Assembly: GCA_964607675.1 (NCBI GenBank)
Contig: CAZSLC010000008.1
Span: 9,745 to 73,744 of the forward strand
Reading direction: 5' to 3'
Source of the DNA: CAZSLC01 sp964607675
GTDB taxonomy: Bacteria > Bacteroidota > Bacteroidia > Bacteroidales > UBA932
DNA: 64,000 bases
Shown here: positions 1 through 8,520 of the stretch, in pieces
How positions within the stretch are numbered: position 1 is the first letter of the stretch
Layout: each line of letters starts with the position of its first letter
Made by a program: the position numbers and the translations under genes
Notes under the pieces: model-generated
The model's input: only the letters and a program-made list of their open reading frames with translations
The model's database searches: none
What the model was told of the DNA's origin: nothing

Positions 1-438
1 ATAGGGGCTTTTACATCTGTATTGGTGAACAAAGAGAGATTTAATAACAATGAGGTTGAGATGCACAATAATGTGGATATAAAATTGCTTATTACGAGTG
101 ATTATAAGTTGTTGACACAGGTAATTACAAATCTTTTGGTCAATGCACTTAAATTTACAAGCAAAGGCTCAGTAACTCTTGACGCAGCTGTGGTCAATGG
201 TGACCTTATTGAGATATCTATAACAGATACCGGGGTAGGCATTGATGAGGATAATATATCAATGGTTTTTGAGAGATTCAATAAATTAGATTCTCATGCC
301 CAAGGATTTGGATTAGGACTTACAATATGCAAAAAAATAGTAGAAATATTATCTGGAAGGATTGGTGTCAATTCTGAAAAAGGAAAGGGTTCTAAATTTT
401 GGTTTAGAATCCCTATCCATTCAAATATTAATAATTGA
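1..438 (+). CDS. Histidine kinase, C-terminal fragment (gene starts before the window)
   Basis: The reading frame is open from the first base, so this is the 3' end of a longer gene. The 145 visible codons are the HATPase_c domain of a sensor histidine kinase: an N-box (NLLVNALKF), a G1 box (DTGVGID), an F-box region (FERF) and a G2 box (GFGLGL), followed by a typical C-terminal strand. This domain binds ATP and phosphorylates a His in the missing DHp domain. Sensor input, the phosphorylated His and any receiver domain lie outside the window. It ends 3 bases before the convergent stop of the Ca2+ ATPase. Confidence 0.9.
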   Translation: MGAFTSVLVNKERFNNNEVEMHNNVDIKLLITSDYKLLTQVITNLLVNALKFTSKGSVTLDAAVVNGDLIEISITDTGVGIDEDNISMVFERFNKLDSHAQGFGLGLTICKKIVEILSGRIGVNSEKGKGSKFWFRIPIHSNINN

Positions 439-441
439 GTA

Positions 442-3045
442 TTATTTTCCGTTTATTTTTAAAAGCTTGAATATTTCGACGATGATAACTGGTGAAATAG
501 ATAGAGCTAAAATGTACAACCATTGAGTCTGGCTCATCGAGACAAATCTAAATGCATCCATTAACGGCTGAATAGTCAAGACAGCTATTGCAAGTACAGC
601 AGCTATCAAGAGGGCAAATATCAGGTGAATATTATTAAGCGGGTTAAATGTAAACATGGATTTAGTGTTGGAATGGAGGTTCTGAATATGAAACAATTGA
701 GCACCTACTAAAGAGGCGAAAGCCATTGTTTGACCAAGGGCTAATCCACCTTGTCTTAACCCAATATTAAATGCAACAAAAGGAATAGCTCCTATTATCA
801 CACCTTGATATAATATTCTCCAAATGGTTGATTTGGTCATTATTCCTTGTGAATTCTTTATGGGCTTGCGATTCATAATATCCTTCTCTGCTGGGTCCAT
901 ACTTAGGGCAATGGCAGGGAAACTGTCTGTTACCAAGTTTACCCATAGTATATGTATTGGAAGAAGGGGAAGTCCGTTGTCCATAATCCCAGTCCCCAAT
1001 AGAAGGAATAATTCACCTACATTAGTGGACAATTTGGTTATTACTTTGGTAATATTATCATAAATTCTTCTTCCCTCTTTTACTGCAGTTACAATTGTTG
1101 CAAAGTTATCATCTGTCAAAATCATATCGGATGCATCTTTTGCCACATCGGTTCCTGTTATTCCCATCGATGCTCCAATATCTGCCTGTTTTAGGGCTGG
1201 TGCGTCATTGACACCATCTCCTGTCATCGCTACGACTTTATCCATTTTTTGCCAAGCCTTAACGATTCTCACTTTTTGCTCAGGTGCGACACGTGCATAA
1301 ACTGAATACTCTTCTATGTGTTCTTCCAGATATTTATCATCTAATTTATGAAGTTCTTTTCCAGTGATAGATTTGTCCCCTTCTCTATAGATACCTATCT
1401 CACTTGCAATGGCAACTGCGGTGGTCATGTGGTCTCCAGTAATCATAATGGGCCTTATACCTGCACTTATACACTCTTTTACAGCATCAATTACTTCTCT
1501 CCTTGGTGGATCAATCATCCCCATCAGGCCGATGAAAACTAAATCATGCTCAATCTCTTTCCTCTCCTCAGGGATGGAGTCAATCTCCTTGTATGCTACA
1601 GCTAAGACACGAAGAGCTTTAATTGCCATCAATTCGTTTGCACTAACGATGGTATTGATATCTTCTTTTGTCAATATTTCTATCTTACCATCTTTCTCTA
1701 TGTATTTACAAATAGATAGTACTTCGTCAAGCCCACCTTTACAGTTGACAATTAATTTATTATCATCTGATCTGTTAATAGTGGACATCCTCTTTCTCTC
1801 TGAGTCAAAAGGTACTTCATCCACTCTTGGATACTTTTTATTTAATTCACTTTTTTTAATTCCCTCCTTTTCTCCAGCCTCAATAATTGATGTTTCTGTT
1901 GGATCCCCATAATACTTTATAGCTCCATCTTCTTGTTGTGAATATGCGTCATTGCAAAGTGCAGCAGCAGTGATAATTCTATTCTTAGAGGTAAATTTAT
2001 CAAAAATGTCAACAATTGTCATTTTGTTTTGGGTGAGGGTCCCTGTCTTATCAGAGCAGATAACACCTGCACTGCCAAGTGTCTCCACTGATGGTAAATT
2101 TCTAATAATGGCATTCTTTTTAACAAGCCTTCTAACCCCGACGGCAAGTACCAAGGTAGATACTACAGGTAATCCTTCAGGAATTGCTGCTACTGCAAGT
2201 GATACTGCGGTAAGGAACATCTCAAAAATAGGTTGCCCGTGTATCATCCCAATAGTGAAAATAACTGTGCATATTGCAAGAATGCTAATTCCCAATATTT
2301 TGCCCAATTTCTCCAGTCTCTTTTTCATCGGGGTTTCATTTTGAGGTGATTCTTGAAGCAATTTTGCTATTTTACCTATTTCAGTGTTCATACCAGTACC
2401 TACAACTATACCTTTTCCCCTTCCGTATGTGATTATACCACTGGAAAATAGCATATTTACTCTATCTCCAAGTGGAGTTTCCTCTTCAATTAATGTCGAA
2501 CTATTTTTCTCGACAGGAAGTGACTCGCCTGTCATTGAAGATTCTTGCGCCCTTAGATTGTAGGCCTCTATTATTCTGACATCAGCAGGAACAATGTCGC
2601 CTGTTTCAATGATAATTATGTCTCCAGGTACTAAATCTGCCGCTTTAATAGTGGTGTTCTTGCCATTCCTGATAACTTTTGCGTTAGGAGATGATAGGGA
2701 TTGGAGTGCTTTTAAGGATGATTGGGCTTTTTTTTCTTGATATACGCCAATAATTGCATTTACGAGAAGGATACCAGCTATTATTATTGTGTCGACTAAT
2801 CCTTCGCCTGTACGTGAACCCATTATACCAGAGATAATGGCGGCAATTATAAGTGTAATAATCATAAAGTCTTTGAACTGTTCCAAAAACATTATAAAAA
2901 TACCCTTCTCTTTTTGTGATTCTATTACGTTGTGTCCGTGTTTTAAGAGTCTTTCAGCTACCTCCTTATCAGAAAGGCCTGATTCTGCATTTACACCATA
3001 GTGTGACTCTAAATTTTCTTTTGATTGATTCCAATAATTATTCAT
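442..3045 (-). CDS. Cation-transporting P-type ATPase, Ca2+ (P2) class
   Basis: An 867-residue P-type ATPase. The actuator loop has TGES (172-175), the phosphorylation motif DKTGTLT starts at D332, and the hinge has TGDGVNDAP. The membrane motif PEGLP (289-293) in M4 and the NLVTD segment in M6 are characteristic of the P2A Ca2+ pumps (SERCA/PMR1 type), which export Ca2+ from the cytoplasm. The N-terminal cation_ATPase_N domain and about ten membrane segments are present and the length is normal for the family. Ion specificity (Ca2+ rather than Mn2+) is inferred from motifs. It lies just downstream of cls on the same strand, separated by a weak terminator-like hairpin. Confidence 0.93.
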   Translation of the reverse strand: MNNYWNQSKENLESHYGVNAESGLSDKEVAERLLKHGHNVIESQKEKGIFIMFLEQFKDFMIITLIIAAIISGIMGSRTGEGLVDTIIIAGILLVNAIIGVYQEKKAQSSLKALQSLSSPNAKVIRNGKNTTIKAADLVPGDIIIIETGDIVPADVRIIEAYNLRAQESSMTGESLPVEKNSSTLIEEETPLGDRVNMLFSSGIITYGRGKGIVVGTGMNTEIGKIAKLLQESPQNETPMKKRLEKLGKILGISILAICTVIFTIGMIHGQPIFEMFLTAVSLAVAAIPEGLPVVSTLVLAVGVRRLVKKNAIIRNLPSVETLGSAGVICSDKTGTLTQNKMTIVDIFDKFTSKNRIITAAALCNDAYSQQEDGAIKYYGDPTETSIIEAGEKEGIKKSELNKKYPRVDEVPFDSERKRMSTINRSDDNKLIVNCKGGLDEVLSICKYIEKDGKIEILTKEDINTIVSANELMAIKALRVLAVAYKEIDSIPEERKEIEHDLVFIGLMGMIDPPRREVIDAVKECISAGIRPIMITGDHMTTAVAIASEIGIYREGDKSITGKELHKLDDKYLEEHIEEYSVYARVAPEQKVRIVKAWQKMDKVVAMTGDGVNDAPALKQADIGASMGITGTDVAKDASDMILTDDNFATIVTAVKEGRRIYDNITKVITKLSTNVGELFLLLGTGIMDNGLPLLPIHILWVNLVTDSFPAIALSMDPAEKDIMNRKPIKNSQGIMTKSTIWRILYQGVIIGAIPFVAFNIGLRQGGLALGQTMAFASLVGAQLFHIQNLHSNTKSMFTFNPLNNIHLIFALLIAAVLAIAVLTIQPLMDAFRFVSMSQTQWLYILALSISPVIIVEIFKLLKINGK

Positions 3046-3074
3046 AGTTACATAAAACTTCGGTTTTGATATGC

Positions 3075-3104
3075 AAAAATCGTGCTATTAAAGTATTTAT
3101 AGCA
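3075..3104 (-). terminator. Hairpin plus T-run after cls
   Basis: Read on the minus strand, a 6-bp stem (TGCTAT/ATAGCA, 3083-3104) overlapping the cls stop codon is followed within 3 bases by a run of five T. The stem is short, so termination would be partial. Confidence 0.4.
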
Positions 3105-4575
3105 GTGGACTTACCAAACGTGCGATAGATTCATATAATTTTTCTTTTATCGGCCTCTTTTTCCATTTTGTTCTAGTTAGTAGAGTACACCTTGAAATAT
3201 CTTTATGAAATCTGTTTTCAATAATTGTTGCACAATCTTTATTGTATAGAACAGATGTTACTTCGAAATGATGTATGAGGCTTCTTGTGTCCATATTGGC
3301 AGAACCAATAATACAAAAATCTTCATCTATACTGAGTACTTTTGAGTGATTAAATCCTTTTTTAAACAAATATATATTCACTCCTGCTTCTAACAATTCT
3401 GTGTAATAAGACCTGGTACTCCAGTTTGAAAGCCAATTATCAGATTTTTCAGGAATCATCAGGGATACATTGACAGAAGATAATGCCGTTATTTTTATTG
3501 CATTAAGTATTGCATCTGTTGGGATGAAATAGGGACTTATTATATATATATGGTCCTTTGCTTTTGTGATCGCTGAAAAATAGCACTGCATAATGCCATA
3601 CCAATCGCTATCAGGTCCAGATGATATTATTTGTGAAAAGATCTGTTTGTCTTCTTTGTTGTACTCTTTCTGTATTTCGAAGTTGGGGTAGTATTTACTT
3701 CTTTTTCTGATATTTTTATTTAGAATAAAAAATCTATCAAGTAAAAAACTTGCTTGCAGAGAAAATACAGACTCTCCAATAAGTTTAATGTGTGTATCTC
3801 TCCATTCGGGAAAATCACCGCCATTGAAATATCTATCTGCTATATTAACTCCACCCAAAAAGCCAATTGTACCATCAATGACCAATATTTTTCTGTGATT
3901 TCTATAATTGACGATAAGTGGTGGAAATATCCATCTGAAGGGGGAGAAGATTAATATTTCAACTCCTGCATCTTTTAGCTCTTGAATAAATTGTTTTTTG
4001 AGCTTTCTGCTTCCAAACCCATCGTACATCAACCTCACCTCAACCCCTTCTTTCGATTTTTTAATTAGGATATCTTTGAACAATTGGCCAGTGGCGTCGT
4101 CTTCTATTATATATGATTGGAGATGGATGTGCTTTTTTGCCCCTTCCATTGCCTTACACATTGCAAGGAGTGATTCTTTGCCAGAAAAATAGATTGTTGC
4201 TTCGGAGTTTATAGTTAGTAGGCTTTGGCTGCTCTTTAAATTTTGAATTATCAGATTGCGGTGCTCATAAAGTTCTTTTGGTAAATTTTTCCCATTTTCA
4301 ATATCTTGTAGTAGTTCTTGGCACATTCCCCTCTTAAGCCGTAGGTCGCCTGCCCCTTTTCTATTGAACATTTTTTCTTTTCTGAAGTTCCTTCCGAAAA
4401 ATACGTATAATATTATTCCCATATACGGTAGTAATATCATTACGATTATCCAAGATAATGTTTTAATTGGATCTTGCTTTTTGAAAATAAGAGAAATAGA
4501 TATAGTAATGGCCAATACAAAGTTTACTATATAAAGAATTAGTGTAAATGATTGCCAAAAACTATTCCACCACAT
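3097..4575 (-). CDS. cls: Cardiolipin synthase (ClsA-type phospholipase D family)
   Basis: 492 residues. Two N-terminal membrane segments (about 8-30 and 42-60, the PLDc_N region) are followed by two phospholipase D HxKxxxxD motifs, H227/K229/D234 and H410/K412/D417, each with the usual downstream G-G/S-x-N. Such enzymes join two phosphatidylglycerol molecules into cardiolipin at the inner membrane. Length and domain order match bacterial Cls. It begins 3 bases after the end of menG, so the two are probably cotranscribed. Confidence 0.93.
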   Translation of the reverse strand: MWWNSFWQSFTLILYIVNFVLAITISISLIFKKQDPIKTLSWIIVMILLPYMGIILYVFFGRNFRKEKMFNRKGAGDLRLKRGMCQELLQDIENGKNLPKELYEHRNLIIQNLKSSQSLLTINSEATIYFSGKESLLAMCKAMEGAKKHIHLQSYIIEDDATGQLFKDILIKKSKEGVEVRLMYDGFGSRKLKKQFIQELKDAGVEILIFSPFRWIFPPLIVNYRNHRKILVIDGTIGFLGGVNIADRYFNGGDFPEWRDTHIKLIGESVFSLQASFLLDRFFILNKNIRKRSKYYPNFEIQKEYNKEDKQIFSQIISSGPDSDWYGIMQCYFSAITKAKDHIYIISPYFIPTDAILNAIKITALSSVNVSLMIPEKSDNWLSNWSTRSYYTELLEAGVNIYLFKKGFNHSKVLSIDEDFCIIGSANMDTRSLIHHFEVTSVLYNKDCATIIENRFHKDISRCTLLTRTKWKKRPIKEKLYESIARLVSPLL

Positions 4576-4578
4576 ACT

Positions 4579-5277
4579 TTAATATTTATTAGCAATATAT
4601 ATTGAGGCTATGCCCATTGTCTGCTCTTCGAATTTTACATCATTAAATCCACCCATTTCTAACTCTTTGCAGAAACACTCTCTTTGGGGGAATGATACTG
4701 CCGATTGATGGAGGTATTTGTAAGCATTTTTGTTTTTAGAGATCAATCCCCCTATGTTTGGAAGTATCCATTTAAAATAAAAACTGTAAATGGATTTGAA
4801 AATTATTTTCTGAGGAGTGGTGAATTCTAAAATTGCCAACATACCATTGGGTTTGATTACTCTGAAAATTTCTTCAATACATTTCTCTCTGTTGTCAAAA
4901 TTTCTAATACCAAATGCGATTGTCACAGCATCGAATGTGCCATCTGGAAAAGGGATACTGTCGGCCTCTCCGAGAGAATATTTTATGTCAAGAGATTTGT
5001 TGGTTTTGTTTCTGGCTATTTTAATCATTTCAGAAGATAAATCCAACCCAACGACTTCGATTCCATTTTTCGCCAAACCTCTACTTACCTCTCCCGTACC
5101 ACATGCTAAATCAAGTACTTTTTTACCCTCTGTTTGTTTGATAATTGCTATCAGCCTTTTTCGCCATTTTTTATCTATATTAAAGGATAGAATATGGTTG
5201 AGGGCATCATACTTCGGAGCAATGGAGTCAAACATTGGTGCTATTATCTTTTTATCTTTTGACAGGTTGTTATCCAT
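4579..5277 (-). CDS. menG: Demethylmenaquinone methyltransferase (UbiE/MenG)
   Basis: 232 residues. The N-terminal FDSIAPKYDALNHILSF segment is the UbiE signature, and the SAM-binding loop LDLACGTGE lies at about 55-63. The C-terminal MGIASIYIA stretch is typical. It catalyses C-methylation of demethylmenaquinone, the last step of menaquinone synthesis. Bacteroidota normally respire with menaquinone, and a UbiD-family decarboxylase lies elsewhere in the window (51760-53412). The gene starts 6 bases after the upstream PurL-tail-like gene, suggesting one operon of three genes with cls. Confidence 0.95.
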   Translation of the reverse strand: MDNNLSKDKKIIAPMFDSIAPKYDALNHILSFNIDKKWRKRLIAIIKQTEGKKVLDLACGTGEVSRGLAKNGIEVVGLDLSSEMIKIARNKTNKSLDIKYSLGEADSIPFPDGTFDAVTIAFGIRNFDNREKCIEEIFRVIKPNGMLAILEFTTPQKIIFKSIYSFYFKWILPNIGGLISKNKNAYKYLHQSAVSFPQRECFCKELEMGGFNDVKFEEQTMGIASIYIANKY

Positions 5278-5283
5278 TACCTT

Positions 5284-5682
5284 TTATAAATACTCTTCTA
5301 TCAAACCAATCTTTTTATCATCTATTCTTATCTCGCCTTTTGTCGTGTGACCTAATAGTATGATGTTCTCGTTTAAGTCAAATATGTAGTCAATAAAATT
5401 CTCTTCTTGTTCATCATCAAGAGAAATGACGGCAATATACTCTGTTGGTTTATACAAAAATTCTTCTTCAGTGAAATCGGAATCGACTGTTATGTCAAAT
5501 CCTAATAATCCAGGCTTACATGCCTCTATTAACGAGTAGAATAGTCCTTTCTTTCCTATTTCGATGATGGAAGAGACAAAGTCATCTTTTTTTACGGATT
5601 TAATTGAATCTAAAGTCTTTCCATCCTTTACTAAGTAAAGTGTCTCCCCCTTGTTATCAAAATATGATTTTTTGTTGTTCAT
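5284..5682 (-). CDS. Small protein resembling the C-terminal tail of PurL (AIRS_C-like)
   Basis: I chose the ATG at 5682 (132 residues); an in-frame ATG at 5691 adds three residues, and extending further would run into tRNA-Leu. The segment from about residue 40 onward (IGKKGLFYSLIEA..., LGFDITVD, then LLGHTTKGEIRIDD near the end) resembles, from memory, the last ~100 residues of Bacteroidota PurL/PurM-like AIR-synthase proteins (G-H-V-T-K-G-E-I-R-V-D-D). There is no ATP-binding half. The function is unknown; it may be a stand-alone paralogue of that domain or a remnant. It heads the operon with menG and cls. Confidence 0.6.
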   Translation of the reverse strand: MNNKKSYFDNKGETLYLVKDGKTLDSIKSVKKDDFVSSIIEIGKKGLFYSLIEACKPGLLGFDITVDSDFTEEEFLYKPTEYIAVISLDDEQEENFIDYIFDLNENIILLGHTTKGEIRIDDKKIGLIEEYL

Positions 5683-5695
5683 AAGACCCATTTTT

Positions 5696-5727
5696 TTTGT
5701 AAAAATATAAAAAAGATTATACATTTG
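5696..5727 (+). promoter_or_regulatory. tRNA-Leu promoter (TTTG-N20-TACATTTG)
   Basis: A Bacteroidota-type promoter: -33 box TTTG at 5696-5699, 20-base spacer, -7 box TACATTTG at 5720-5727, ten bases before the tRNA. Confidence 0.75.
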
Positions 5728-5736
5728 CAAACCCAA

Positions 5737-5820
5737 GCCCAGATGGTGAAATTGGTAGACACGCCACTTTGAGGGGGTGGTGCCGGTTACGGTGTGCAAG
5801 TTCGAGTCTTGTTCTGGGCA
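5737..5820 (+). tRNA. tRNA-Leu (anticodon GAG)
   Basis: Acceptor stem GCCCAGA (5737-5743) pairs with TCTGGGC (5813-5819) and A5820 is the discriminator. A D-arm, a 5-bp anticodon stem with loop TTGAGGG, a long class-II variable arm and a T-arm (GCAAG/CTTGT with loop TTCGAGT) are present. The long variable arm and GAG anticodon identify leucine. The 3' CCA is not encoded. Confidence 0.95.
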
Positions 5821-5824
5821 CATT

Positions 5825-5866
5825 AATAAAGGTTAACTATCAGGTTATTGGTAGTTGGCCTTTATT
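5825..5866 (+). terminator. Terminator after tRNA-Leu
   Basis: A 15-bp inverted repeat (5825-5839 with 5852-5866), including two G-T wobbles, with a 12-base loop and a T-rich right side, starts 5 bases after the tRNA. It probably ends the tRNA transcript before the downstream dehydrogenase gene. Confidence 0.7.
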
Positions 5867-5900
5867 TATCTAATTCATTTTAGTTTTAAATAATATCGTT

Positions 5901-6833
5901 ATGAAAATTGTTTTTTTAGATGCAGACTCTGTCGGTGGGGACATATCACTGGGTGCTATTGAGAAATTGGGTAATTTAACCCTTTATAGTAATACTTTGC
6001 CAGAACAAGTGAATGACAGAATAATTGGCGCTGATGTAGTTATTACTAATAAAGTGGTTTTGAATAAGGAGAGCATTAGTTCGGCCCCTTCAATTAAACT
6101 TATATGCGTAGCTGCAACAGGTGTTAACAATGTTGATTGCGAATATGCTAAATTGAAAAATATTCCTGTAAGAAATGTTGCTGGTTATTCCACTGAAAGT
6201 GTTGCTCAGGTGACATTTATGCATATTTTGAATATTGTCGGTCATGGTATCTATTTTGATCATTTTGTCAAGTCTGGAGATTATTCGAGAAGTGGACATT
6301 TTTCAGATGTGACTTATCCGTTTTTTGAACTCAAGGGAAAACGACTTGGTGTTATAGGAATGGGAAATATTGGACAAAGGGTTGCATTTTTGGGTACTGC
6401 TTTTGGGATGGAGGTTGTCTATTTTTCTACCTCTGGCACTTCTCATTGTACTGATTATCCTTCTCTCTCTTTGGAAGGATTACTTTCAACAAGTGATGTT
6501 ATCTCTGTGAACGCACCTTTGAACTCATCTACCAACAATCTTATTGCCTATAGAGAGTTGGAACAGATGAAAAAGAATGGTGTTATCATCAATCTTGGCA
6601 GGGGGGGGATAATTAACGAGGAAGATCTCATCAGAGCTCTCAATGATGGTTTATTGGCTGGAGCTGCAATTGATGTGTTTCAGCAAGAGCCTATACCACA
6701 GACTCATCCGTATCTATCAAAGTTGAGAGACCCCAAAAAATTGGTACTCTCTCCACATGTGGGGTGGACAAGTAAGGAGGCCCGTTTACTCCTTGTTGAA
6801 ATGATTGCAGATAATATCAGGAAGGGTTGGTAA
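5901..6833 (+). CDS. D-2-hydroxyacid dehydrogenase (hydroxypyruvate reductase-like)
   Basis: 310 residues with a Rossmann motif GMGNIG (153-158) and the family's catalytic triad in the expected places: R234 in NLGRGG, E263 and H286 in SPHVGW. The enzyme reduces a 2-keto acid with NAD(P)H; glycerate dehydrogenase/hydroxypyruvate reductase is the closest guess from overall pattern, and the substrate is not settled by sequence. The codons for R-G-G contain an uninterrupted run of eight G (6601-6608). The stop codon abuts the convergent stop of guaA. Confidence 0.9.
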   Translation: MKIVFLDADSVGGDISLGAIEKLGNLTLYSNTLPEQVNDRIIGADVVITNKVVLNKESISSAPSIKLICVAATGVNNVDCEYAKLKNIPVRNVAGYSTESVAQVTFMHILNIVGHGIYFDHFVKSGDYSRSGHFSDVTYPFFELKGKRLGVIGMGNIGQRVAFLGTAFGMEVVYFSTSGTSHCTDYPSLSLEGLLSTSDVISVNAPLNSSTNNLIAYRELEQMKKNGVIINLGRGGIINEEDLIRALNDGLLAGAAIDVFQQEPIPQTHPYLSKLRDPKKLVLSPHVGWTSKEARLLLVEMIADNIRKGW

Positions 6834-8426
6834 CTACTCCCATTCGATGGTTGCAGGTGGTTTTGATGAAATATCGTAAACCACTCTGTTGACCCCTTTT
6901 ACTTTATTGATTATATCGTTAGATACCTGTGCCAAAAAGTCATATGGTAGTGGTACCCAATCGGCACTCATCCCATCTGTGGATATGACTGCACGAAGGG
7001 CTATTGTATATTCATAGGTCCTTTCGTCACCCATGACCCCTACACTTTTTACAGGAGGAAGTATTGTTCCAGCTTGCCAAATAGCATCATACAGAGATAA
7101 TTTCCCCTCAGCGATGGAGCCTGATGCTCTCTTCCAACCTTCAGGGGCAGGAGTCTTGCGAAGTAAATCAATATAAATGGCATCTGCTTCTCGAAGAATT
7201 TGTAATTTTTCTTTAGTTACCTCACCAAGAACCCTAATTCCTAACCCTGGACCTGGGAATGGATGTCTCGATATTAGTTCGTCTTTGATGCCAAGAGCTC
7301 TTCCTACCCTTCTAACTTCATCTTTGAAGAGGCTTCTGAGTGGTTCGACAATTTTCAATTGCATAGTCTCTGGAAGTCCACCTACGTTGTGATGACTTTT
7401 GATGGTGCTCGAAGGGCCATTGACAGATACTGATTCAATCACATCTGGATATATGGTTCCTTGTGCTAGCCACTTTGCATTCTTGATTTTATGTGCCTCT
7501 TTATCAAATATTTCTATAAATGTTTTCCCAATGGATTTTCTTTTTTTCTCAGGATCTGAAATACCATTGAGGGCACATAAAAAATCTTCAGAGGCATCTA
7601 CTCCGATGACATTCAATCCCATATCTTTGTAGGAGGCAAGTACAGATGTAAACTCACCTTGACGTAGAAGCCCATTATCAACAAAAATACATGTCAATTG
7701 CTTCCCGATTGCCTTGTGGAGCAGCACAGCAGCCACAGAGGAGTCAACCCCTCCTGAGAGGCCGAGAATGACATTGTCTTTTCCTATTTTGTTCCTAAGA
7801 TCAGAAATGGAACTCTCTATAAATGAATCGGAGGTCCAATTGCCTTGACAACGGCATACTTCGAAGACAAAGTTTTGTAAAATGTTTGAACCATATTTGG
7901 TGTGAAATGCCTCAGGATGAAATTGGACACAATAGGTATCTTCATTTTTGATATGAAATGCGGCGTTGCAAATGTCCTTGGTGGAGGCAATGACCTCGGC
8001 ATTTTCTGGTAAGGATGCAATGGTGTCCCCGTGAGACATCCAAACGGTGGACTCTTTAGGTACATCTTTGAAAATAGGAGATACTGTTGCTCCATTATCT
8101 ATTATGGAAAGAGTTGCCCTTCCATATTCTTTTGATAATGATGCGTTTACCTCTCCTCCAAAATTGTTGGCAATATATTGTGCTCCATAGCATATTGCGA
8201 AGAGTGGTAGTTTGCCCTTGATCTCTGATAAATCTACTTTAGGGGATGCCTGGTCTCTGACAGAAAAGGGGCTTCCTGATAGCACCACCCCTTTAATGCT
8301 ACTGTCTATTTTAGGTATTTTGTTATATGGATGTATCTCACAAAAAACATTGAGATCACGTATCCTTCTACCAATCAATTGAGTGAGTTGTGAGCCAAAA
8401 TCTAAAATTAGTATTTTCTCTGTCAT
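6834..8426 (-). CDS. guaA: GMP synthase (glutamine-hydrolysing)
   Basis: 530 residues. The N-terminal class I glutamine amidotransferase domain has the nucleophile C79 (AICYGAQ) and H170/E172 (FHPEAF). The ATP pyrophosphatase domain has the P-loop SGGVDSS (224-230), followed by the C-terminal GMP synthase dimerisation domain ending in PPATIEWE. It converts XMP to GMP using glutamine and ATP. Length is normal. A -7 box lies 24 bases upstream of the start on the minus strand. Confidence 0.98.
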   Translation of the reverse strand: MTEKILILDFGSQLTQLIGRRIRDLNVFCEIHPYNKIPKIDSSIKGVVLSGSPFSVRDQASPKVDLSEIKGKLPLFAICYGAQYIANNFGGEVNASLSKEYGRATLSIIDNGATVSPIFKDVPKESTVWMSHGDTIASLPENAEVIASTKDICNAAFHIKNEDTYCVQFHPEAFHTKYGSNILQNFVFEVCRCQGNWTSDSFIESSISDLRNKIGKDNVILGLSGGVDSSVAAVLLHKAIGKQLTCIFVDNGLLRQGEFTSVLASYKDMGLNVIGVDASEDFLCALNGISDPEKKRKSIGKTFIEIFDKEAHKIKNAKWLAQGTIYPDVIESVSVNGPSSTIKSHHNVGGLPETMQLKIVEPLRSLFKDEVRRVGRALGIKDELISRHPFPGPGLGIRVLGEVTKEKLQILREADAIYIDLLRKTPAPEGWKRASGSIAEGKLSLYDAIWQAGTILPPVKSVGVMGDERTYEYTIALRAVISTDGMSADWVPLPYDFLAQVSNDIINKVKGVNRVVYDISSKPPATIEWE

Positions 8427-8449
8427 ATAGCATTGTGTATTTATTCTTG

Positions 8450-8457
8450 CAAAAATA
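8450..8457 (-). promoter_or_regulatory. guaA -7 box (TATTTTTG)
   Basis: On the minus strand TATTTTTG fits TAnnTTTG and is 24 bases upstream of the guaA ATG. No clear -33 TTTG is seen. Confidence 0.55.
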
Positions 8458-8502
8458 CTTAAAAATTGTTTATAAAATTGCTCATTCTTCCCAATTAATG
8501 AT

Positions 8503-8510
8503 TATTTTTG
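8503..8510 (+). promoter_or_regulatory. typA -7 box (TATTTTTG)
   Basis: TATTTTTG fits TAnnTTTG and ends 10 bases before the typA ATG, implying a very short leader. A TTG lies at 8478-8480 with a slightly long spacer. Confidence 0.5.
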
Positions 8511-8520
8511 CGCCTCGATT

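Noticed and set aside
824..3001. Plus-strand open frames inside the Ca2+ ATPase gene
   Set aside because: They are antisense shadows of an intact, motif-complete gene and have no recognisable domain.
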